The notes beneath the pieces were generated by a model, which saw only the letters and a program-made list of their open reading frames with translations, did no database searches and had not been told where the DNA came from. This document shows positions 26,435-36,129 of a DNA stretch of 64,000 bases, piece by piece. A program made the translations under genes and the position numbers. How positions within the stretch are numbered: the first letter of the stretch is position 1; each line of letters starts with the position of its first letter. Source of the DNA: Pseudomonas putida (lineage in GTDB: Bacteria > Pseudomonadota > Gammaproteobacteria > Pseudomonadales > Pseudomonadaceae); NCBI RefSeq assembly GCF_004357765.1, contig NZ_SMTE01000008.1:1-64000 (forward strand), written 5' to 3'.

Positions 26435-27754
26435 TCAGCGACTCTTGCGCGGCAAGTCGATACTCACCCGCAAACCGCCCATGGGGCTCTCCAGCAAGGC
26501 CAGACGCCCACCCCAGGCCTCGACGATGTCGCGCACGATTCCCAGGCCAAGGCCATGCCCATCGACCTGCTCATCCAGGCGCGAACCTCGCTCCAGCACC
26601 TGCTCGCGCTGCCCAGCCGGAATGCCCGGACCATCGTCGTCGACCCACACCTGGAAGCCATCGGCGCTCGGCGCGATGCCCAGGCGCACCTCGCTGTCGG
26701 CCCACTTGCAGGCGTTGTCCAGCAGGTTGCCGAGCAGCTCCAACAGGTCTTCGCGATCCCAGGGCAGGAGCAGACCAGGCGTGACGTCGCGAGCGATCAG
26801 CAGGCCTTCGCCATGGATCATCCCCAGGGTGGCGAGCAAACCCGGCAGCTCGACATCGCAGTCGAACTGCGCGCCGGGCAAGGCATCGCCGGCCAGGCGC
26901 GCCCGGTTCAACTCCCGGGCCAGGCGCTGTTCGATCTGCGCCAGCTGATCACGCATCTGCGCGCGCACCTCGGGCAGGTCCTTCAGGCGCTCGCTGGAAG
27001 CCAGGCTGAGCAACACCGCCATCGGCGTTTTCAGGGCATGGCCGAGGTTGCCCAAGGCGTTGCGCGAACGGCGCAGGCTGTCCTCGGTATGACTGAGCAG
27101 GTGGTTGATCTGGTCGACCAGCGGCGCCAGTTCGATGGGTACTTGGGCGTCGAGTTGCGAACGCTGGCCCTGCTGCAGTTGGGCGATCTGCTGACGTGCA
27201 CGCTCCAGCGGACGCAGCGAGCGGGTGACGGTGATGCGCTGCAGCACCAGGATCAGCAACAGCGCCACGAGGCCCATGCCCAGGCCGATCTGCTGCAGAC
27301 GCCGAAAACCCTCGCGCACCGGCGAGTAGTCCTGCGCCACGCTGATGGATATGTCCTGCCCCAGGCGCCGATAGTCCGCGCGCAGGGCGAGCAACTGCTG
27401 CCCTTCCGGACCCAGTTCATGGCTGTCGGAAAGCCCGGGCGCCGCCGGTTTTGGCATGTCCAGGTCCCACAGCGAGCGGGATCGCCAGGTGCCCTTGTCG
27501 AAGTCGATGCGGAAGTAATAGCCGGAGAATGGCCGTTGGTAGGCTGCGGAGATGCGTCGCTCGTCCAACTGCAAGCCATTGGGCCCATTCACCAGGGCGA
27601 CCAGCAGATTCTCCGACTCCTTGCGCAGGCCGTTTTCCAGATAGCGCTGCAAACCGGCCTCGAACAGCCACAGGGTGAGCTGCGCGAGCCCCACGCCCAC
27701 CACCAACAACACGGCGACGAGGCCCAGGCTCAGGCGAGCCTGGATCGACTTCAC
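26435..27754 (-). CDS. bqsS: Sensor histidine kinase, BqsS/CarS-like
   Basis: A 439-residue inner-membrane kinase. It has TM1 at residues 8-30, a periplasmic sensor of about 130 residues, TM2 near 165-185, a HAMP linker, a HisKA box ([19 protein letters not shown]) and an ATPase domain ([30 protein letters not shown]). The order PepSY-PepSY-regulator-kinase is that of the Pseudomonas aeruginosa bqs/car locus, which responds to extracellular ferrous iron and calcium. The exact RExxE iron motif described for BqsS is not seen; RKESE in the first periplasmic helix is the nearest. The start overlaps the regulator stop by 4 bp. The identity is by context and similarity from memory. Confidence 0.75.
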   Translation of the reverse strand: MKSIQARLSLGLVAVLLVVGVGLAQLTLWLFEAGLQRYLENGLRKESENLLVALVNGPNGLQLDERRISAAYQRPFSGYYFRIDFDKGTWRSRSLWDLDMPKPAAPGLSDSHELGPEGQQLLALRADYRRLGQDISISVAQDYSPVREGFRRLQQIGLGMGLVALLLILVLQRITVTRSLRPLERARQQIAQLQQGQRSQLDAQVPIELAPLVDQINHLLSHTEDSLRRSRNALGNLGHALKTPMAVLLSLASSERLKDLPEVRAQMRDQLAQIEQRLARELNRARLAGDALPGAQFDCDVELPGLLATLGMIHGEGLLIARDVTPGLLLPWDREDLLELLGNLLDNACKWADSEVRLGIAPSADGFQVWVDDDGPGIPAGQREQVLERGSRLDEQVDGHGLGLGIVRDIVEAWGGRLALLESPMGGLRVSIDLPRKSR

Positions 27755-28419
27755 CCAGCGCTCCCTGCGTAGATGTAACCCTGTCCGCGGCGCGTTTCGA
27801 TCACGCTGCGGCCGAGCTTGCGGCGCAGGTGGTTAACGTGCACTTCCAGGACATTGGAGTCGCGCTCGGTTTCACCGTCGTACAGGTGCTCGGCCAGGTG
27901 ACTCTTGGAGAGGATCTGCTGCGGGTGCAGCATGAAATAGCGCAACAGACGGAACTCGGCGGCGGTCAGCTGGATATCGACGCCATCGCGCAACACGCAC
28001 TGGCGGCTTTCATCCAGCTGCAGACCGGCAGCCTCCAAGGTCGGCTGGTTGGCCAGGCCGCGCGCACGGCGCAGCAAGGCCTGGATACGCAGCTGCAGCT
28101 CCTCGGGGTGGAACGGCTTGCTCAGATAGTCGTCCGCCCCCGCCTTGAGCCCCTCGATACGCTCGGACCACGAGCCGCGTGCAGTGAGGATCAGTACCGG
28201 GGTTGCCATACCGCCGGCACGCCACTGGGCCAGCACCTGCAAACCCGGCAACCCCGGCAGGCCGAGGTCGAGGATGATCAGGTCGTAAGGCTCGCTCTGG
28301 CCCTGGAATACCGCATCGCGGCCATCGGCCAGCCAATCCACCGCATAACCCTGGCGCTGCAGGCTGACGGTCAGTTCATCGGCCAGCGGCACATTGTCCT
28401 CGACAAGCAACAGGCGCAT
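27751..28419 (-). CDS. bqsR: OmpR-family response regulator, BqsR/CarR-like
   Basis: A 222-residue regulator: receiver with acidic residues in [12 protein letters not shown], phosphoacceptor Asp in [14 protein letters not shown], and Lys in [10 protein letters not shown]; then a winged-helix DNA-binding domain ([44 protein letters not shown]). It is translationally coupled to the kinase downstream and lies 2 bp after the second PepSY gene. BqsR of P. aeruginosa is reported to bind TTAAG repeats spaced by 6 bases; a near match lies upstream of this operon at 29104-29119, which suggests autoregulation. Confidence 0.8.
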   Translation of the reverse strand: MRLLLVEDNVPLADELTVSLQRQGYAVDWLADGRDAVFQGQSEPYDLIILDLGLPGLPGLQVLAQWRAGGMATPVLILTARGSWSERIEGLKAGADDYLSKPFHPEELQLRIQALLRRARGLANQPTLEAAGLQLDESRQCVLRDGVDIQLTAAEFRLLRYFMLHPQQILSKSHLAEHLYDGETERDSNVLEVHVNHLRRKLGRSVIETRRGQGYIYAGSAG

Positions 28420-28421
28420 GT

Positions 28422-28736
28422 TCAGTCGTCTTCCTCGTCTTTGAGCAAAGTACCGGTACTGGCATCGAGCTTGATTTCACGCACGACCCCCTGCGGGGTC
28501 AGCAGCTCGACTTCGTACTCGTAGCGGTCGTCGTCCTCTTCCAGCTCGGCCTCCAGCAGGCGTGCCCCGGGGTGACGCCCCAGGGCTGTTTCCAGCAGCT
28601 GCTCCAGCGGCAGGATGATGCCTTGCTGGCGCAGCTTCAGCGCCTCGTCCTGATCCAGATCGCGGGCCATCGCCAGAGAACAGACGGCCAGCAGCGAAAG
28701 CGCCAGGTATCGCGCTGGCCGAGCGAAGTGGATCAT
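28422..28736 (-). CDS. PepSY domain protein (second of two)
   Basis: A 104-residue exported protein: signal peptide ending near SLAMA, then one PepSY domain ([63 protein letters not shown]). It is very acidic at the C-terminus, a feature that could bind cations. Its ATG overlaps the stop of the first PepSY gene (ATGA). By position it equals the second small gene of the bqs/car operon. It probably acts in the periplasm with the sensor kinase; this is inferred. Confidence 0.85.
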   Translation of the reverse strand: MIHFARPARYLALSLLAVCSLAMARDLDQDEALKLRQQGIILPLEQLLETALGRHPGARLLEAELEEDDDRYEYEVELLTPQGVVREIKLDASTGTLLKDEEDD

Positions 28737-29044
28737 CAGCTGTCTCGTTCGTCCTTGAGGACTTCGCCAGTCTTGGCATCCATATCCACATCCCATTCGA
28801 CGTTCTGCGCGTCACGCAGTTCGACCTTGTAGATGTAGCGACCGTACTCGTTTTCCAGCTCCGAATCGGTGACGGTCGAGCCCGGGTGCTTGGCCACGGC
28901 AATGGCCTTGAGCTCGTCCAGAGATTTGATGGTATTGGCATTGACCAGCTTTACCACTTCGTCTGGCTGCACATCTTTGGCGAAGGCGGCGTTGGCACCC
29001 AGGGCAAGAGCGGCGGCGGTGAACAGGGCAGTCAAAGTCTTCAT
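28736..29044 (-). CDS. PepSY domain protein (first of two)
   Basis: A 102-residue periplasmic protein with signal peptide (MKTLTALFTAAALALGANAAFA) and one PepSY domain ending VEWDVDMDAKTGEVLKDERDS. The start is ATG 29044 with AAGGAG 7 bases upstream. It is the first gene of a four-gene operon with a second PepSY protein and the two-component system. Its similarity to the next gene suggests an old tandem duplication. Confidence 0.87.
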   Translation of the reverse strand: MKTLTALFTAAALALGANAAFAKDVQPDEVVKLVNANTIKSLDELKAIAVAKHPGSTVTDSELENEYGRYIYKVELRDAQNVEWDVDMDAKTGEVLKDERDS

Positions 29045-29103
29045 CGGTGTTTCTCCTTGGGAGATGTTCAAGTTGTCTACGGGGTTAAGATTACCCAGCG
29101 GTC

Positions 29104-29119
29104 CTTAATTCAACCTGAA
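29104..29119 (-). promoter_or_regulatory. BqsR-box-like tandem repeat upstream of the PepSY operon
   Basis: On the minus strand TTCAG-GTTGAA-TTAAG matches the reported BqsR site (TTAAG, 6 bases, TTAAG) at 9 of 10 positions. It ends 10 bases before TAATCT (29093-29088), a possible -10 box, which is the place an OmpR-type activator would bind. Confidence 0.5.
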
Positions 29120-29268
29120 AAGCGCTGGCGGCATGATAGCGCAGCTTTGCGCCGTGGCGCGCATGGCGGGCAGACACCATCGGGCGGCTGCCTCAACGCC
29201 GGCAAGCCATGCAGCGGCCATGCTGGTAGACTGCGCGCATTCATCGATTCACACAGAGTTATGACAGC

Positions 29269-29625
29269 GTGGAAATCTTCAAGGAATTCACTTTCGAATC
29301 GGCCCACCGCCTGCCCCATGTCCCTGCCGGCCACAAATGCGGCCGCCTGCACGGTCATTCGTTCAAGGTCGGCCTGCACCTGACCGGCCCGCTCGATCCG
29401 CATACCGGTTGGATCCGCGACTTCGCCGAAATCAAGGCGGTGTTCAAGCCGATCTACGAGCAACTGGATCACAACTACCTGAACGACATCCCTGGCCTGG
29501 AAAACCCTACCAGCGAAGTGATCGCCAAGTGGATCTGGGATCAGGTCAAGCCGCTGCTGCCTGAGCTGAGCAAAGTACGGATCCATGAAACCTGCACCAG
29601 CGGCTGCGAATATTCCGGCGACTGA
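29269..29625 (+). CDS. queD: 6-carboxytetrahydropterin synthase QueD
   Basis: A 118-residue enzyme converting dihydroneopterin triphosphate to 6-carboxy-tetrahydropterin, the first dedicated step toward queuosine and other 7-deazaguanines. The zinc ligands are visible: His13 (ESAHRL), His28 and His30 (GRLHGHS), with Cys24 nearby, and the C-terminal [13 protein letters not shown]. The start is GTG 29269; an ATG at 29261 is in another frame. An extended -10 element TGGTAGACT lies at 29224-29232. It is a single gene. Confidence 0.93.
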   Translation: MEIFKEFTFESAHRLPHVPAGHKCGRLHGHSFKVGLHLTGPLDPHTGWIRDFAEIKAVFKPIYEQLDHNYLNDIPGLENPTSEVIAKWIWDQVKPLLPELSKVRIHETCTSGCEYSGD

Positions 29626-29691
29626 TCCACCGCCCCAGGCCTTCACCGGCCTGGGAATGGCGCTTGATCGGCACTGGCGTCGGAAAAAGCG

Positions 29692-30159
29692 TCACTCCAT
29701 CGTGGCGCGCAGGAATGCGGGGGCGATGTAGCGCTCGTAGTGCGCTTCGGAAAGCAGGAAGAACTCGCGGTCGATGGCATCGCGCAGCTGCGGCAGCTCC
29801 CAATCGCGGAATTCGGGGAGCAAGGCCATGCCATAGGCTTCGAGGTCGCGGATCATCCGCGCCCCCCGGGCGATCAACTGATAGGCCCAGCAATACTCCG
29901 ATTGCTGCTCGACGAAACGGATCGAGCGCTGCTGCAATTGCTGACGCAGCAGGTGTTTGTCGAACACTTCCAGCTTGGCCATCATCACCTGCACCAGCAG
30001 TTGCTCCAGACGCAGCCAGACCGCGCGTTTCTGCTCGTCGTCATAACCGTTCCACTGGATCACCTCATGGTGGAAACGCTTGCAGCCACGGCACACCGTG
30101 TCGCCGTACACCGTCGAGCAGAGGCCGACGCAAGGGGTCTTGATTGACTGGTTGGACAT
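29692..30159 (-). CDS. DUF1289 domain protein
   Basis: A 155-residue protein. The first 45 residues hold the DUF1289 cysteine pattern (KTPCVGLCSTVYGDTVCRGCKRFHHEVIQW), probably a metal site, and the remainder is helical and Gln/Arg-rich, longer than the minimal DUF1289 unit. Function is unknown. It is convergent with queD; the 66-bp gap between them contains the stem CCCAGGCC/GGCCTGGG (29634-29655). Confidence 0.85.
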   Translation of the reverse strand: MSNQSIKTPCVGLCSTVYGDTVCRGCKRFHHEVIQWNGYDDEQKRAVWLRLEQLLVQVMMAKLEVFDKHLLRQQLQQRSIRFVEQQSEYCWAYQLIARGARMIRDLEAYGMALLPEFRDWELPQLRDAIDREFFLLSEAHYERYIAPAFLRATME

Positions 30160-30566
30160 TGGAAAACAACGGCTTGGCGGTAGAACACAAGCCCATGTTA
30201 GCCCTTTGTCTAACCAGGGTCACCCGTTAAAGTCGCGATCGCCGCCTTACCTTCGGACATTTTTTGCCGTAGAATCATCCGGCCTTTTCGAGGCAACCAT
30301 GTCCGTTGGAAGCTGTTTTCAAAGCGTCACGAGCACAGTTCATCCGGTAGAACGGCGTTGGCCCGGGCCATGCACCCCTCGCATGCCCGTGCCAGCCCTC
30401 ATCAGCTCCCGTTCTGCAGGCGTAAAACTTTGAAAGCAGCTTCTGTAAGGATTCTCTGCGACCCTGGCTGGGCGGCCCAAGAAGCCGTGACCCGCGCATG
30501 GGTGCATTGAATGCTGGATGAGCGTCCCGGACACCCTATTTGGGACCACTGATGAGGGTAATAACT
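30160..30566 (+). other. Intergenic region with the acnB promoter and long leader
   Basis: About 400 bp without a convincing gene. TTACCT (30247-30252) and TAGAAT (30270-30275) spaced by 17 bases form a fair sigma-70 promoter toward acnB, which would give a leader of roughly 285 bases. No terminator or known riboswitch is recognised in that leader. Confidence 0.45.
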
Positions 30567-33176
30567 GTGCTTGAAGCCTACCGCAAACACATCGAAGAGC
30601 GTGCCGCTCTGGGTATCGTGCCCCAGCCGCTGAACGCCGAACAAACTGCAGGCCTGGTCGAGCTGCTGAAGAACCCGCCAGCTGGCGAAGAAACCTTCCT
30701 CGTAGACCTGATCACCAACCGCGTTCCGCCAGGAGTCGACGAAGCCGCCTACGTCAAGGCCGCTTTCCTCTCCGCCGTGGCCAAGGGCGAAGCCACCTCC
30801 CCACTGATCGATCGCAAGCACGCCACCGAACTGCTGGGCACCATGCAGGGCGGCTACAACATCGAGACGCTGGTCGCGCTGCTGGATGACGCCGAACTGG
30901 GCGCCGTCGCGGCCGAACAGCTCAAGCACACCCTGCTGATGTTCGACGCCTTCCACGATGTGGCCGAAAAAGCCAAGGCTGGCAACGTCCACGCCAAGGC
31001 CGTACTGGATTCCTGGGCTGCCGGCGAGTGGTTCACCTCGCGTCCGGCCATCGCCGAGAAATACACCCTGACCGTGTTCAAGGTGCCTGGCGAAACCAAC
31101 ACCGACGACCTGTCGCCCGCTCCGGACGCCTGGTCGCGCCCTGACATCCCGCTGCACGCCCTGGCCATGCTGAAAATGGCCCGTGACGGCATCGAGCCAC
31201 AGCAGCCTGGCTCGGTCGGCCCGCTGGCCCAGATCGAAGCGGTCAAGGCCAAAGGCTTCCCAGTCGCCTACGTCGGTGACGTGGTCGGTACCGGTTCCTC
31301 GCGTAAATCCGCCACCAACTCGGTGCTGTGGTTCTTCGGCGACGACATCCCATACGTACCGAACAAGCGCGCCGGCGGCTTCTGCTTCGGCACCAAGATC
31401 GCCCCGATCTTCTACAACACCATGGAAGACGCCGGTGCCCTGCCGATCGAATTCGACTGCACCAACCTGGCCATGGGCGATGTCATCGACGTCTACCCCT
31501 ACAAAGGTGAAGTGCGCCGTCACGGTAGCGACGAGCTGGTCACCAACTTCGAGCTGAAGACCGAAGTCCTGCTGGACGAAGTCCGCGCTGGCGGCCGTAT
31601 TCCGCTGATCGTCGGCCGTGGCCTGACCGAAAAAGCCCGTGCCGAACTCGGCCAGGGCCCATCGGACCTGTTCAAGAAGCCAGAGCAACCTGCCGACTCC
31701 GGCAAGGGCTTCACCCTGGCACAGAAGATGGTCGGTCGCGCCTGCGGTCTGCCAGAAGGCCAGGGCGTGCGCCCAGGTGCCTACTGCGAACCGAAGATGA
31801 CCACCGTCGGCTCCCAGGACACCACTGGCCCGATGACCCGCGACGAGCTGAAAGACCTGGCGTGCCTGGGCTTCTCCGCCGACCTGGTCATGCAGTCGTT
31901 CTGCCACACCGCGGCCTATCCGAAGCCGATCGACGTCACCACCCACCACACCCTGCCAGACTTCATCCGCACCCGTGGCGGCGTGTCGCTGCGCCCAGGC
32001 GATGGCATCATCCACAGCTGGCTGAACCGCATGCTGATGCCTGACACCGTCGGTACCGGTGGCGACTCGCACACCCGTTTCCCGATCGGCATCTCGTTCC
32101 CGGCCGGTTCCGGCCTGGTCGCCTTCGCCGCAGCCACCGGCGTCATGCCGCTGGACATGCCGGAGTCGATCCTGGTTCGTTTCAAGGGCAAGCTGCAACC
32201 GGGCATCACCCTGCGTGACCTGGTCCATGCCATCCCTTACTACGCGATTCAGCAAGGTCTGCTGACCGTCGAGAAGAAAGGCAAGAAGAACGCCTTCTCC
32301 GGCCGCATCCTGGAGATCGAAGGCCTCAACGACCTGACCGTCGAGCAAGCGTTCGAGCTGTCCGACGCCTCGGCCGAGCGTTCCGCTGCCGGTTGCACCA
32401 TCAAGCTGCCAGAGAAGGCCATCGCCGAGTACCTGCAGTCCAACATCACCCTGCTGCGCTGGATGATCGGTGAAGGCTACGGCGATGCCCGTACCCTGGA
32501 GCGCCGCGCCCAGGCCATGGAAGCCTGGCTGGCCAAGCCTGAGCTGCTGTCGGCCGACCCGGACGCCGAGTACGCCGAGATCATCGAAATCGACCTGGCC
32601 GACGTCAAGGAGCCTGTGCTCTGCGCGCCGAACGACCCGGACGACGCCCGCCTGCTGTCCTCGGTACAGGGTGAGAAGATCGATGAAGTGTTCATCGGTT
32701 CGTGCATGACCAACATCGGTCACTTCCGCGCTGCCGGCAAGCTGCTGGACAAGGTCAAAGGGGGTATCCCGACCCGTCTGTGGCTGGCTCCGCCGACCAA
32801 GATGGACGCCCACCAACTGACCGAAGAAGGCTACTACGGCATCTACGGCAAGGCCGGTGCACGCATGGAAATGCCAGGCTGCTCGCTGTGCATGGGTAAC
32901 CAGGCGCGTGTGCAGACCGGTTCGACCGTGGTCTCCACTTCGACCCGTAACTTCCCGAACCGTCTGGGCGACGCGACCAACGTCTACCTGGCCTCGGCCG
33001 AACTGGCCGCTGTCGCTTCGATCATCGGCAAGCTGCCGACCGTCGAAGAGTACATGCAGTACGCCAAGGACATCGACAGCATGGCTGCCGACGTCTACCG
33101 CTACCTGAGCTTCGACCAGATCGCCGAGTTCCGTGAAGCGGCGGCCAACGCCAAGATCCCGGTGGTTCAGGCGTAA
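30567..33176 (+). CDS. acnB: Aconitate hydratase B (bifunctional, 2-methylisocitrate dehydratase)
   Basis: An 869-residue [4Fe-4S] aconitase B converting citrate to isocitrate in the TCA cycle; AcnB also hydrates 2-methyl-cis-aconitate in the methylcitrate cycle. The start is GTG 30567 (GAGGG 8 bases upstream), giving [15 protein letters not shown] as in other AcnB. The N-terminal HEAT-like domain precedes the swivel domain ([21 protein letters not shown]) and the catalytic part, with cluster cysteines in [10 protein letters not shown] and [10 protein letters not shown]. It lies next to the prp operon but on the other strand. A strong terminator follows. Confidence 0.96.
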   Translation: MLEAYRKHIEERAALGIVPQPLNAEQTAGLVELLKNPPAGEETFLVDLITNRVPPGVDEAAYVKAAFLSAVAKGEATSPLIDRKHATELLGTMQGGYNIETLVALLDDAELGAVAAEQLKHTLLMFDAFHDVAEKAKAGNVHAKAVLDSWAAGEWFTSRPAIAEKYTLTVFKVPGETNTDDLSPAPDAWSRPDIPLHALAMLKMARDGIEPQQPGSVGPLAQIEAVKAKGFPVAYVGDVVGTGSSRKSATNSVLWFFGDDIPYVPNKRAGGFCFGTKIAPIFYNTMEDAGALPIEFDCTNLAMGDVIDVYPYKGEVRRHGSDELVTNFELKTEVLLDEVRAGGRIPLIVGRGLTEKARAELGQGPSDLFKKPEQPADSGKGFTLAQKMVGRACGLPEGQGVRPGAYCEPKMTTVGSQDTTGPMTRDELKDLACLGFSADLVMQSFCHTAAYPKPIDVTTHHTLPDFIRTRGGVSLRPGDGIIHSWLNRMLMPDTVGTGGDSHTRFPIGISFPAGSGLVAFAAATGVMPLDMPESILVRFKGKLQPGITLRDLVHAIPYYAIQQGLLTVEKKGKKNAFSGRILEIEGLNDLTVEQAFELSDASAERSAAGCTIKLPEKAIAEYLQSNITLLRWMIGEGYGDARTLERRAQAMEAWLAKPELLSADPDAEYAEIIEIDLADVKEPVLCAPNDPDDARLLSSVQGEKIDEVFIGSCMTNIGHFRAAGKLLDKVKGGIPTRLWLAPPTKMDAHQLTEEGYYGIYGKAGARMEMPGCSLCMGNQARVQTGSTVVSTSTRNFPNRLGDATNVYLASAELAAVASIIGKLPTVEEYMQYAKDIDSMAADVYRYLSFDQIAEFREAAANAKIPVVQA

Positions 33177-33200
33177 GTTGAGTTGTAGCTTGTAAAAGAA

Positions 33201-33231
33201 AGCCCCGGCAGCGATGCCGGGGCTTTTTTTT
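33201..33231 (+). terminator. acnB terminator
   Basis: AGCCCCGGCA pairs with TGCCGGGGCT around a GCGA loop, followed by a T-run. It is 24 bases after the acnB stop and a textbook intrinsic terminator. Confidence 0.95.
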
Positions 33232-33250
33232 GTTTTAGTCTGTGCCGGCC

Positions 33251-34735
33251 TCAAATCACGAACAAATCCATAAACCTGTGCACCGCCATACCTTCCAGCC
33301 GCTGCTGGTCCTTGCACACCCCAAGGATCTGCTCACACCGCTGCCGGGCAAACCGGGTCGCCAGGTTCTCTCTGAACTTCGCCTCCAGCAAAGGAATCCC
33401 CTCCCCCCGCCGCCGCCGGTGCCCTACCGGGTACTCCACCACGACCTGCTGGGTACTGCTGCCATCCTTGAAGAACACCTGCACGGCATTGGCGATCGAA
33501 CGCTTGTCCGGCTCCAGATACTCCCGAGTGAAACGCGGCTCCTCGATCACCTCCATCTTCTCGCGCAGGCGGTCGATGCTCGGATGGGTCGCATGGAAGG
33601 CGTCTTCATAGTGCTCAGCCACCAGATGCCCGAAGATCAGCGGCACGGCGACCATGTATTGCAGGCAATGGTCGCGGTCTGCGGCGTTGGCCAGGGGGCC
33701 GACCTTGGAAATGATGCGGATCGCCGATTCTTGGGTGGTGATGACGATGCGATCGACCTCATGCAACCGGTTGCGTACCTGTGGGTGCAAGGTCACAGCC
33801 GCCTCGCAGGCGGTCTGGGCATGGAACTCGGCCGGGAAGCTGATCTTGAACAGGATATTCTCCATCACGTAGCTGCCCAGTGGCTGCCCGAGGCGCAACT
33901 CACGCTGTCCGGCGGGCTTGAGTGCCAGATCCTTGTTGGTGTGGCTGAACGACACCTCGTGAAAGCCCCACTGTGGCGCCGAGAGTGCACTGGGCACGCC
34001 CATCTCGCCGCGCAGGGCGATGTCGGCCAGACGCACGCCACGGCTGGAAGCATCACCCGCGGCCCAGGACTTGCGCGACCCCGCGTTAGGCGCGTGGCGG
34101 TAGGTACGCAGCGCCTGCCCGTCGACGAAAGCATGGGACAAGGCAGACAGCATCTGCTCGCGATTGGCGCCCAGCAGGCGGGCGCAGATGGCCGTAGACG
34201 CCACCTTGACCAGCAGCACATGGTCCAGGCCGACCCGATTGAATGAGTTTTCCAGCGCCAGGACACCTTGGATTTCATGGGCCATGACCATGCTTTCGAG
34301 CACGTCACCCATGAGCAGCGGCGCCTCGCCAGCGGACACGCGCTTTTGCGACAGATGATCGGCCACGGCCAGGATGCCGCCGAGGTTGTCCGAGGGGTGC
34401 CCCCACTCGGCGGCCAGCCAGGTGTCGTTGTAATCCAGCCAGCGCACGCTGCAACCAATGTCCCAGGCAGCCTTTACCGGGTCTAGCCGATAGTCGGTGC
34501 CAGGCACGCGGGCGCCATTGGGCACCTGGGTGCCTTCCACCAGCGGGCCCAGCAGCTTGGTGCATTCGGGAAAGCGCAAGGCCAGCAAGGCGCATCCGAG
34601 GGAATCCATCAGACAGTTGCGCGCGGTATCCAGCGCTTCGGGCGATTCGACCCGGTAATCGAGGGCGTAATCGGCGAGGGTTTGCAGCAGCCGGTCGTAG
34701 TCCGGGCGATCGTTCAGGTCAACATTGGCGCTCAT
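33251..34735 (-). CDS. prpD: 2-methylcitrate dehydratase PrpD (MmgE/PrpD family)
   Basis: A 494-residue MmgE/PrpD family enzyme that dehydrates 2-methylcitrate. It has [31 protein letters not shown] near the N-terminus, then the [31 protein letters not shown] active-site segment and a Pro-rich C-terminal region. It is the last gene of the prp operon, 64 bp after prpF. It is unusual in being present together with acnD and prpF, which can replace it in other bacteria. AGGAG lies 6 bases before ATG 34735. Confidence 0.92.
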   Translation of the reverse strand: MSANVDLNDRPDYDRLLQTLADYALDYRVESPEALDTARNCLMDSLGCALLALRFPECTKLLGPLVEGTQVPNGARVPGTDYRLDPVKAAWDIGCSVRWLDYNDTWLAAEWGHPSDNLGGILAVADHLSQKRVSAGEAPLLMGDVLESMVMAHEIQGVLALENSFNRVGLDHVLLVKVASTAICARLLGANREQMLSALSHAFVDGQALRTYRHAPNAGSRKSWAAGDASSRGVRLADIALRGEMGVPSALSAPQWGFHEVSFSHTNKDLALKPAGQRELRLGQPLGSYVMENILFKISFPAEFHAQTACEAAVTLHPQVRNRLHEVDRIVITTQESAIRIISKVGPLANAADRDHCLQYMVAVPLIFGHLVAEHYEDAFHATHPSIDRLREKMEVIEEPRFTREYLEPDKRSIANAVQVFFKDGSSTQQVVVEYPVGHRRRRGEGIPLLEAKFRENLATRFARQRCEQILGVCKDQQRLEGMAVHRFMDLFVI

Positions 34736-34799
34736 GGCAAGCTCCTGTAGGGGGGCTGCCTCGCAGCCCCATCAACTCCAACCGAGCGATCGTGGTGCC

Positions 34800-35990
34800 T
34801 CAGAAGCAATCGCCAGGCACCCTCACCCAGCCTTCCATCAACACCCGTGCACTGCGGCTCATGATGGCTTTGGTCACCGTCCATTCACCCTTGACCTGAC
34901 GAGCCTCGGCCCCGACCCGCAAGGTGCCGGAGGGGTGACCGAAGCGCACCGCGCTGCGTTCGCCGCCGCCGGCGGCGAGATTGACCAGCGTCCCCGGAAT
35001 GGCTGCCGCGGTGCCGATGGCCACCGCGGCAGTGCCCATCATCGCGTGGTGCAGCTTGCCCATGGACAACGCACGCACCACCAGGTCGATGTCACCGGCT
35101 GCGACAGCCTTGCCACTGGAGGCAGTGTAGGCGCTCGGCGGCGCGACGAACGCGACCTTGGGGGTGTGCTGACGCCCGGCAGCCTGGTCGACGTGTTCGA
35201 TCAACCCCATGCGCACCGCGCCATAGGCACGAATGATTTCGAAACGCTGCAGGGCCTGGGCATCGCCATTGATCGCATCCTGCAACTCGGTACCGGTGTA
35301 GCCGATATCGGCGGCGTTGACGAAGATGGTCGGGATACCGGCATTGATCATCGTAGCCTTGAAGGTACCGACGCCCGGCACTTCGAGGTCGTCCACCAGA
35401 TTGCCGGTGGGAAACATCGACCCGCCGCCAGCGTCCTCGTCGGCGGCCGGGTCGAGGAATTCAAGCTGCACCTCGGCCGCGGCGAAGGTCACGCCGTCAA
35501 GCTCGAAATCGCCTGTCTCCTGCACTTCGCCGTCGGTGATGGGCACATGGGCGATGATGGTCTTGCCAATGTTGGCCTGCCAGATCCGGACGGTGGCCAG
35601 GCCGTTGCGTGGGACGCGGGCCGGGTCGACCAGGCCGCCACTGATGGCGAACGAGCCGACCGCAGCGGAAAGATTGCCGCAGTTGCCGCTCCAGTCGACG
35701 AAGGCCTTGTCGATGGCGACCTGACCGAACAGGTAGTCGATGTCGTGCTCTGGCCGACTGCTTTTCGCCAGGATCACGGTCTTGCTGGTGCTGGAGGTGG
35801 CACCACCCATACCATCGATCTGCTTGGCGTAGGGGTCGGGGCTGCCGATCACCCGTAGCAACAGGGCATCGCGGGCCGGACCAGGCACCTGAGCGCGCTC
35901 GGGCAAATCCTGCAGGCGGAAGAACACGCCCTTGCTGGTGCCACCGCGGATGTAGGTGGCGGGGATCTTGATTTGTGGTACGTATGCCAT
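34800..35990 (-). CDS. prpF: 2-methylaconitate cis-trans isomerase PrpF
   Basis: A 396-residue diaminopimelate-epimerase-fold isomerase that makes AcnD usable in the methylcitrate cycle. It has IPATYIRGGTSKGVFF at the start, the DGMGGATSSTSKTVIL motif, DWSGNCGNLSAAVG (catalytic Cys), and GKLHHAMMGTAAVAIGTAAAIPGT. The start is ATG 35990; the open frame upstream runs through a REP element and is not coding. It lies between acnD and prpD. Confidence 0.93.
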   Translation of the reverse strand: MAYVPQIKIPATYIRGGTSKGVFFRLQDLPERAQVPGPARDALLLRVIGSPDPYAKQIDGMGGATSSTSKTVILAKSSRPEHDIDYLFGQVAIDKAFVDWSGNCGNLSAAVGSFAISGGLVDPARVPRNGLATVRIWQANIGKTIIAHVPITDGEVQETGDFELDGVTFAAAEVQLEFLDPAADEDAGGGSMFPTGNLVDDLEVPGVGTFKATMINAGIPTIFVNAADIGYTGTELQDAINGDAQALQRFEIIRAYGAVRMGLIEHVDQAAGRQHTPKVAFVAPPSAYTASSGKAVAAGDIDLVVRALSMGKLHHAMMGTAAVAIGTAAAIPGTLVNLAAGGGERSAVRFGHPSGTLRVGAEARQVKGEWTVTKAIMSRSARVLMEGWVRVPGDCF

Positions 35991-36054
35991 CGTCTTGGGT
36001 GTCCTGTAGAAGAATGCGAAACCCCTGGGGCCGCTGCGCGCCCCATTCACGGGA

Positions 36055-36120
36055 CAAGCCCGCTCCCACAGGCTGTGTGCCTTACTCGCGGGCAGCGCTG
36101 TACCTGTGGGAGCGGGCTTG
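36055..36120. repeat. REP pair (18-bp perfect inverted repeat) between acnD and prpF
   Basis: CAAGCCCGCTCCCACAGG (36055-36072) and its exact reverse complement (36103-36120) face each other around 30 bases. It lies inside the prp operon, so it may stabilise or divide the mRNA. Confidence 0.85.
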
Positions 36121-36129
36121 CCCCGCCAC

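Noticed and set aside
29261-29268. ATG start for queD
   Set aside because: The ATG at 29261 is in another frame; the QueD frame starts at GTG 29269.
29634-29655. Stem CCCAGGCC/GGCCTGGG after queD as a terminator
   Set aside because: No T-run follows on either strand, so it was not listed as a terminator.
30402-33317. A 971-codon open frame antisense to acnB
   Set aside because: It is the mirror frame of a clear aconitase gene; high GC leaves antisense frames open. The translation is rich in Gly/Val/Gln/Arg without domains.
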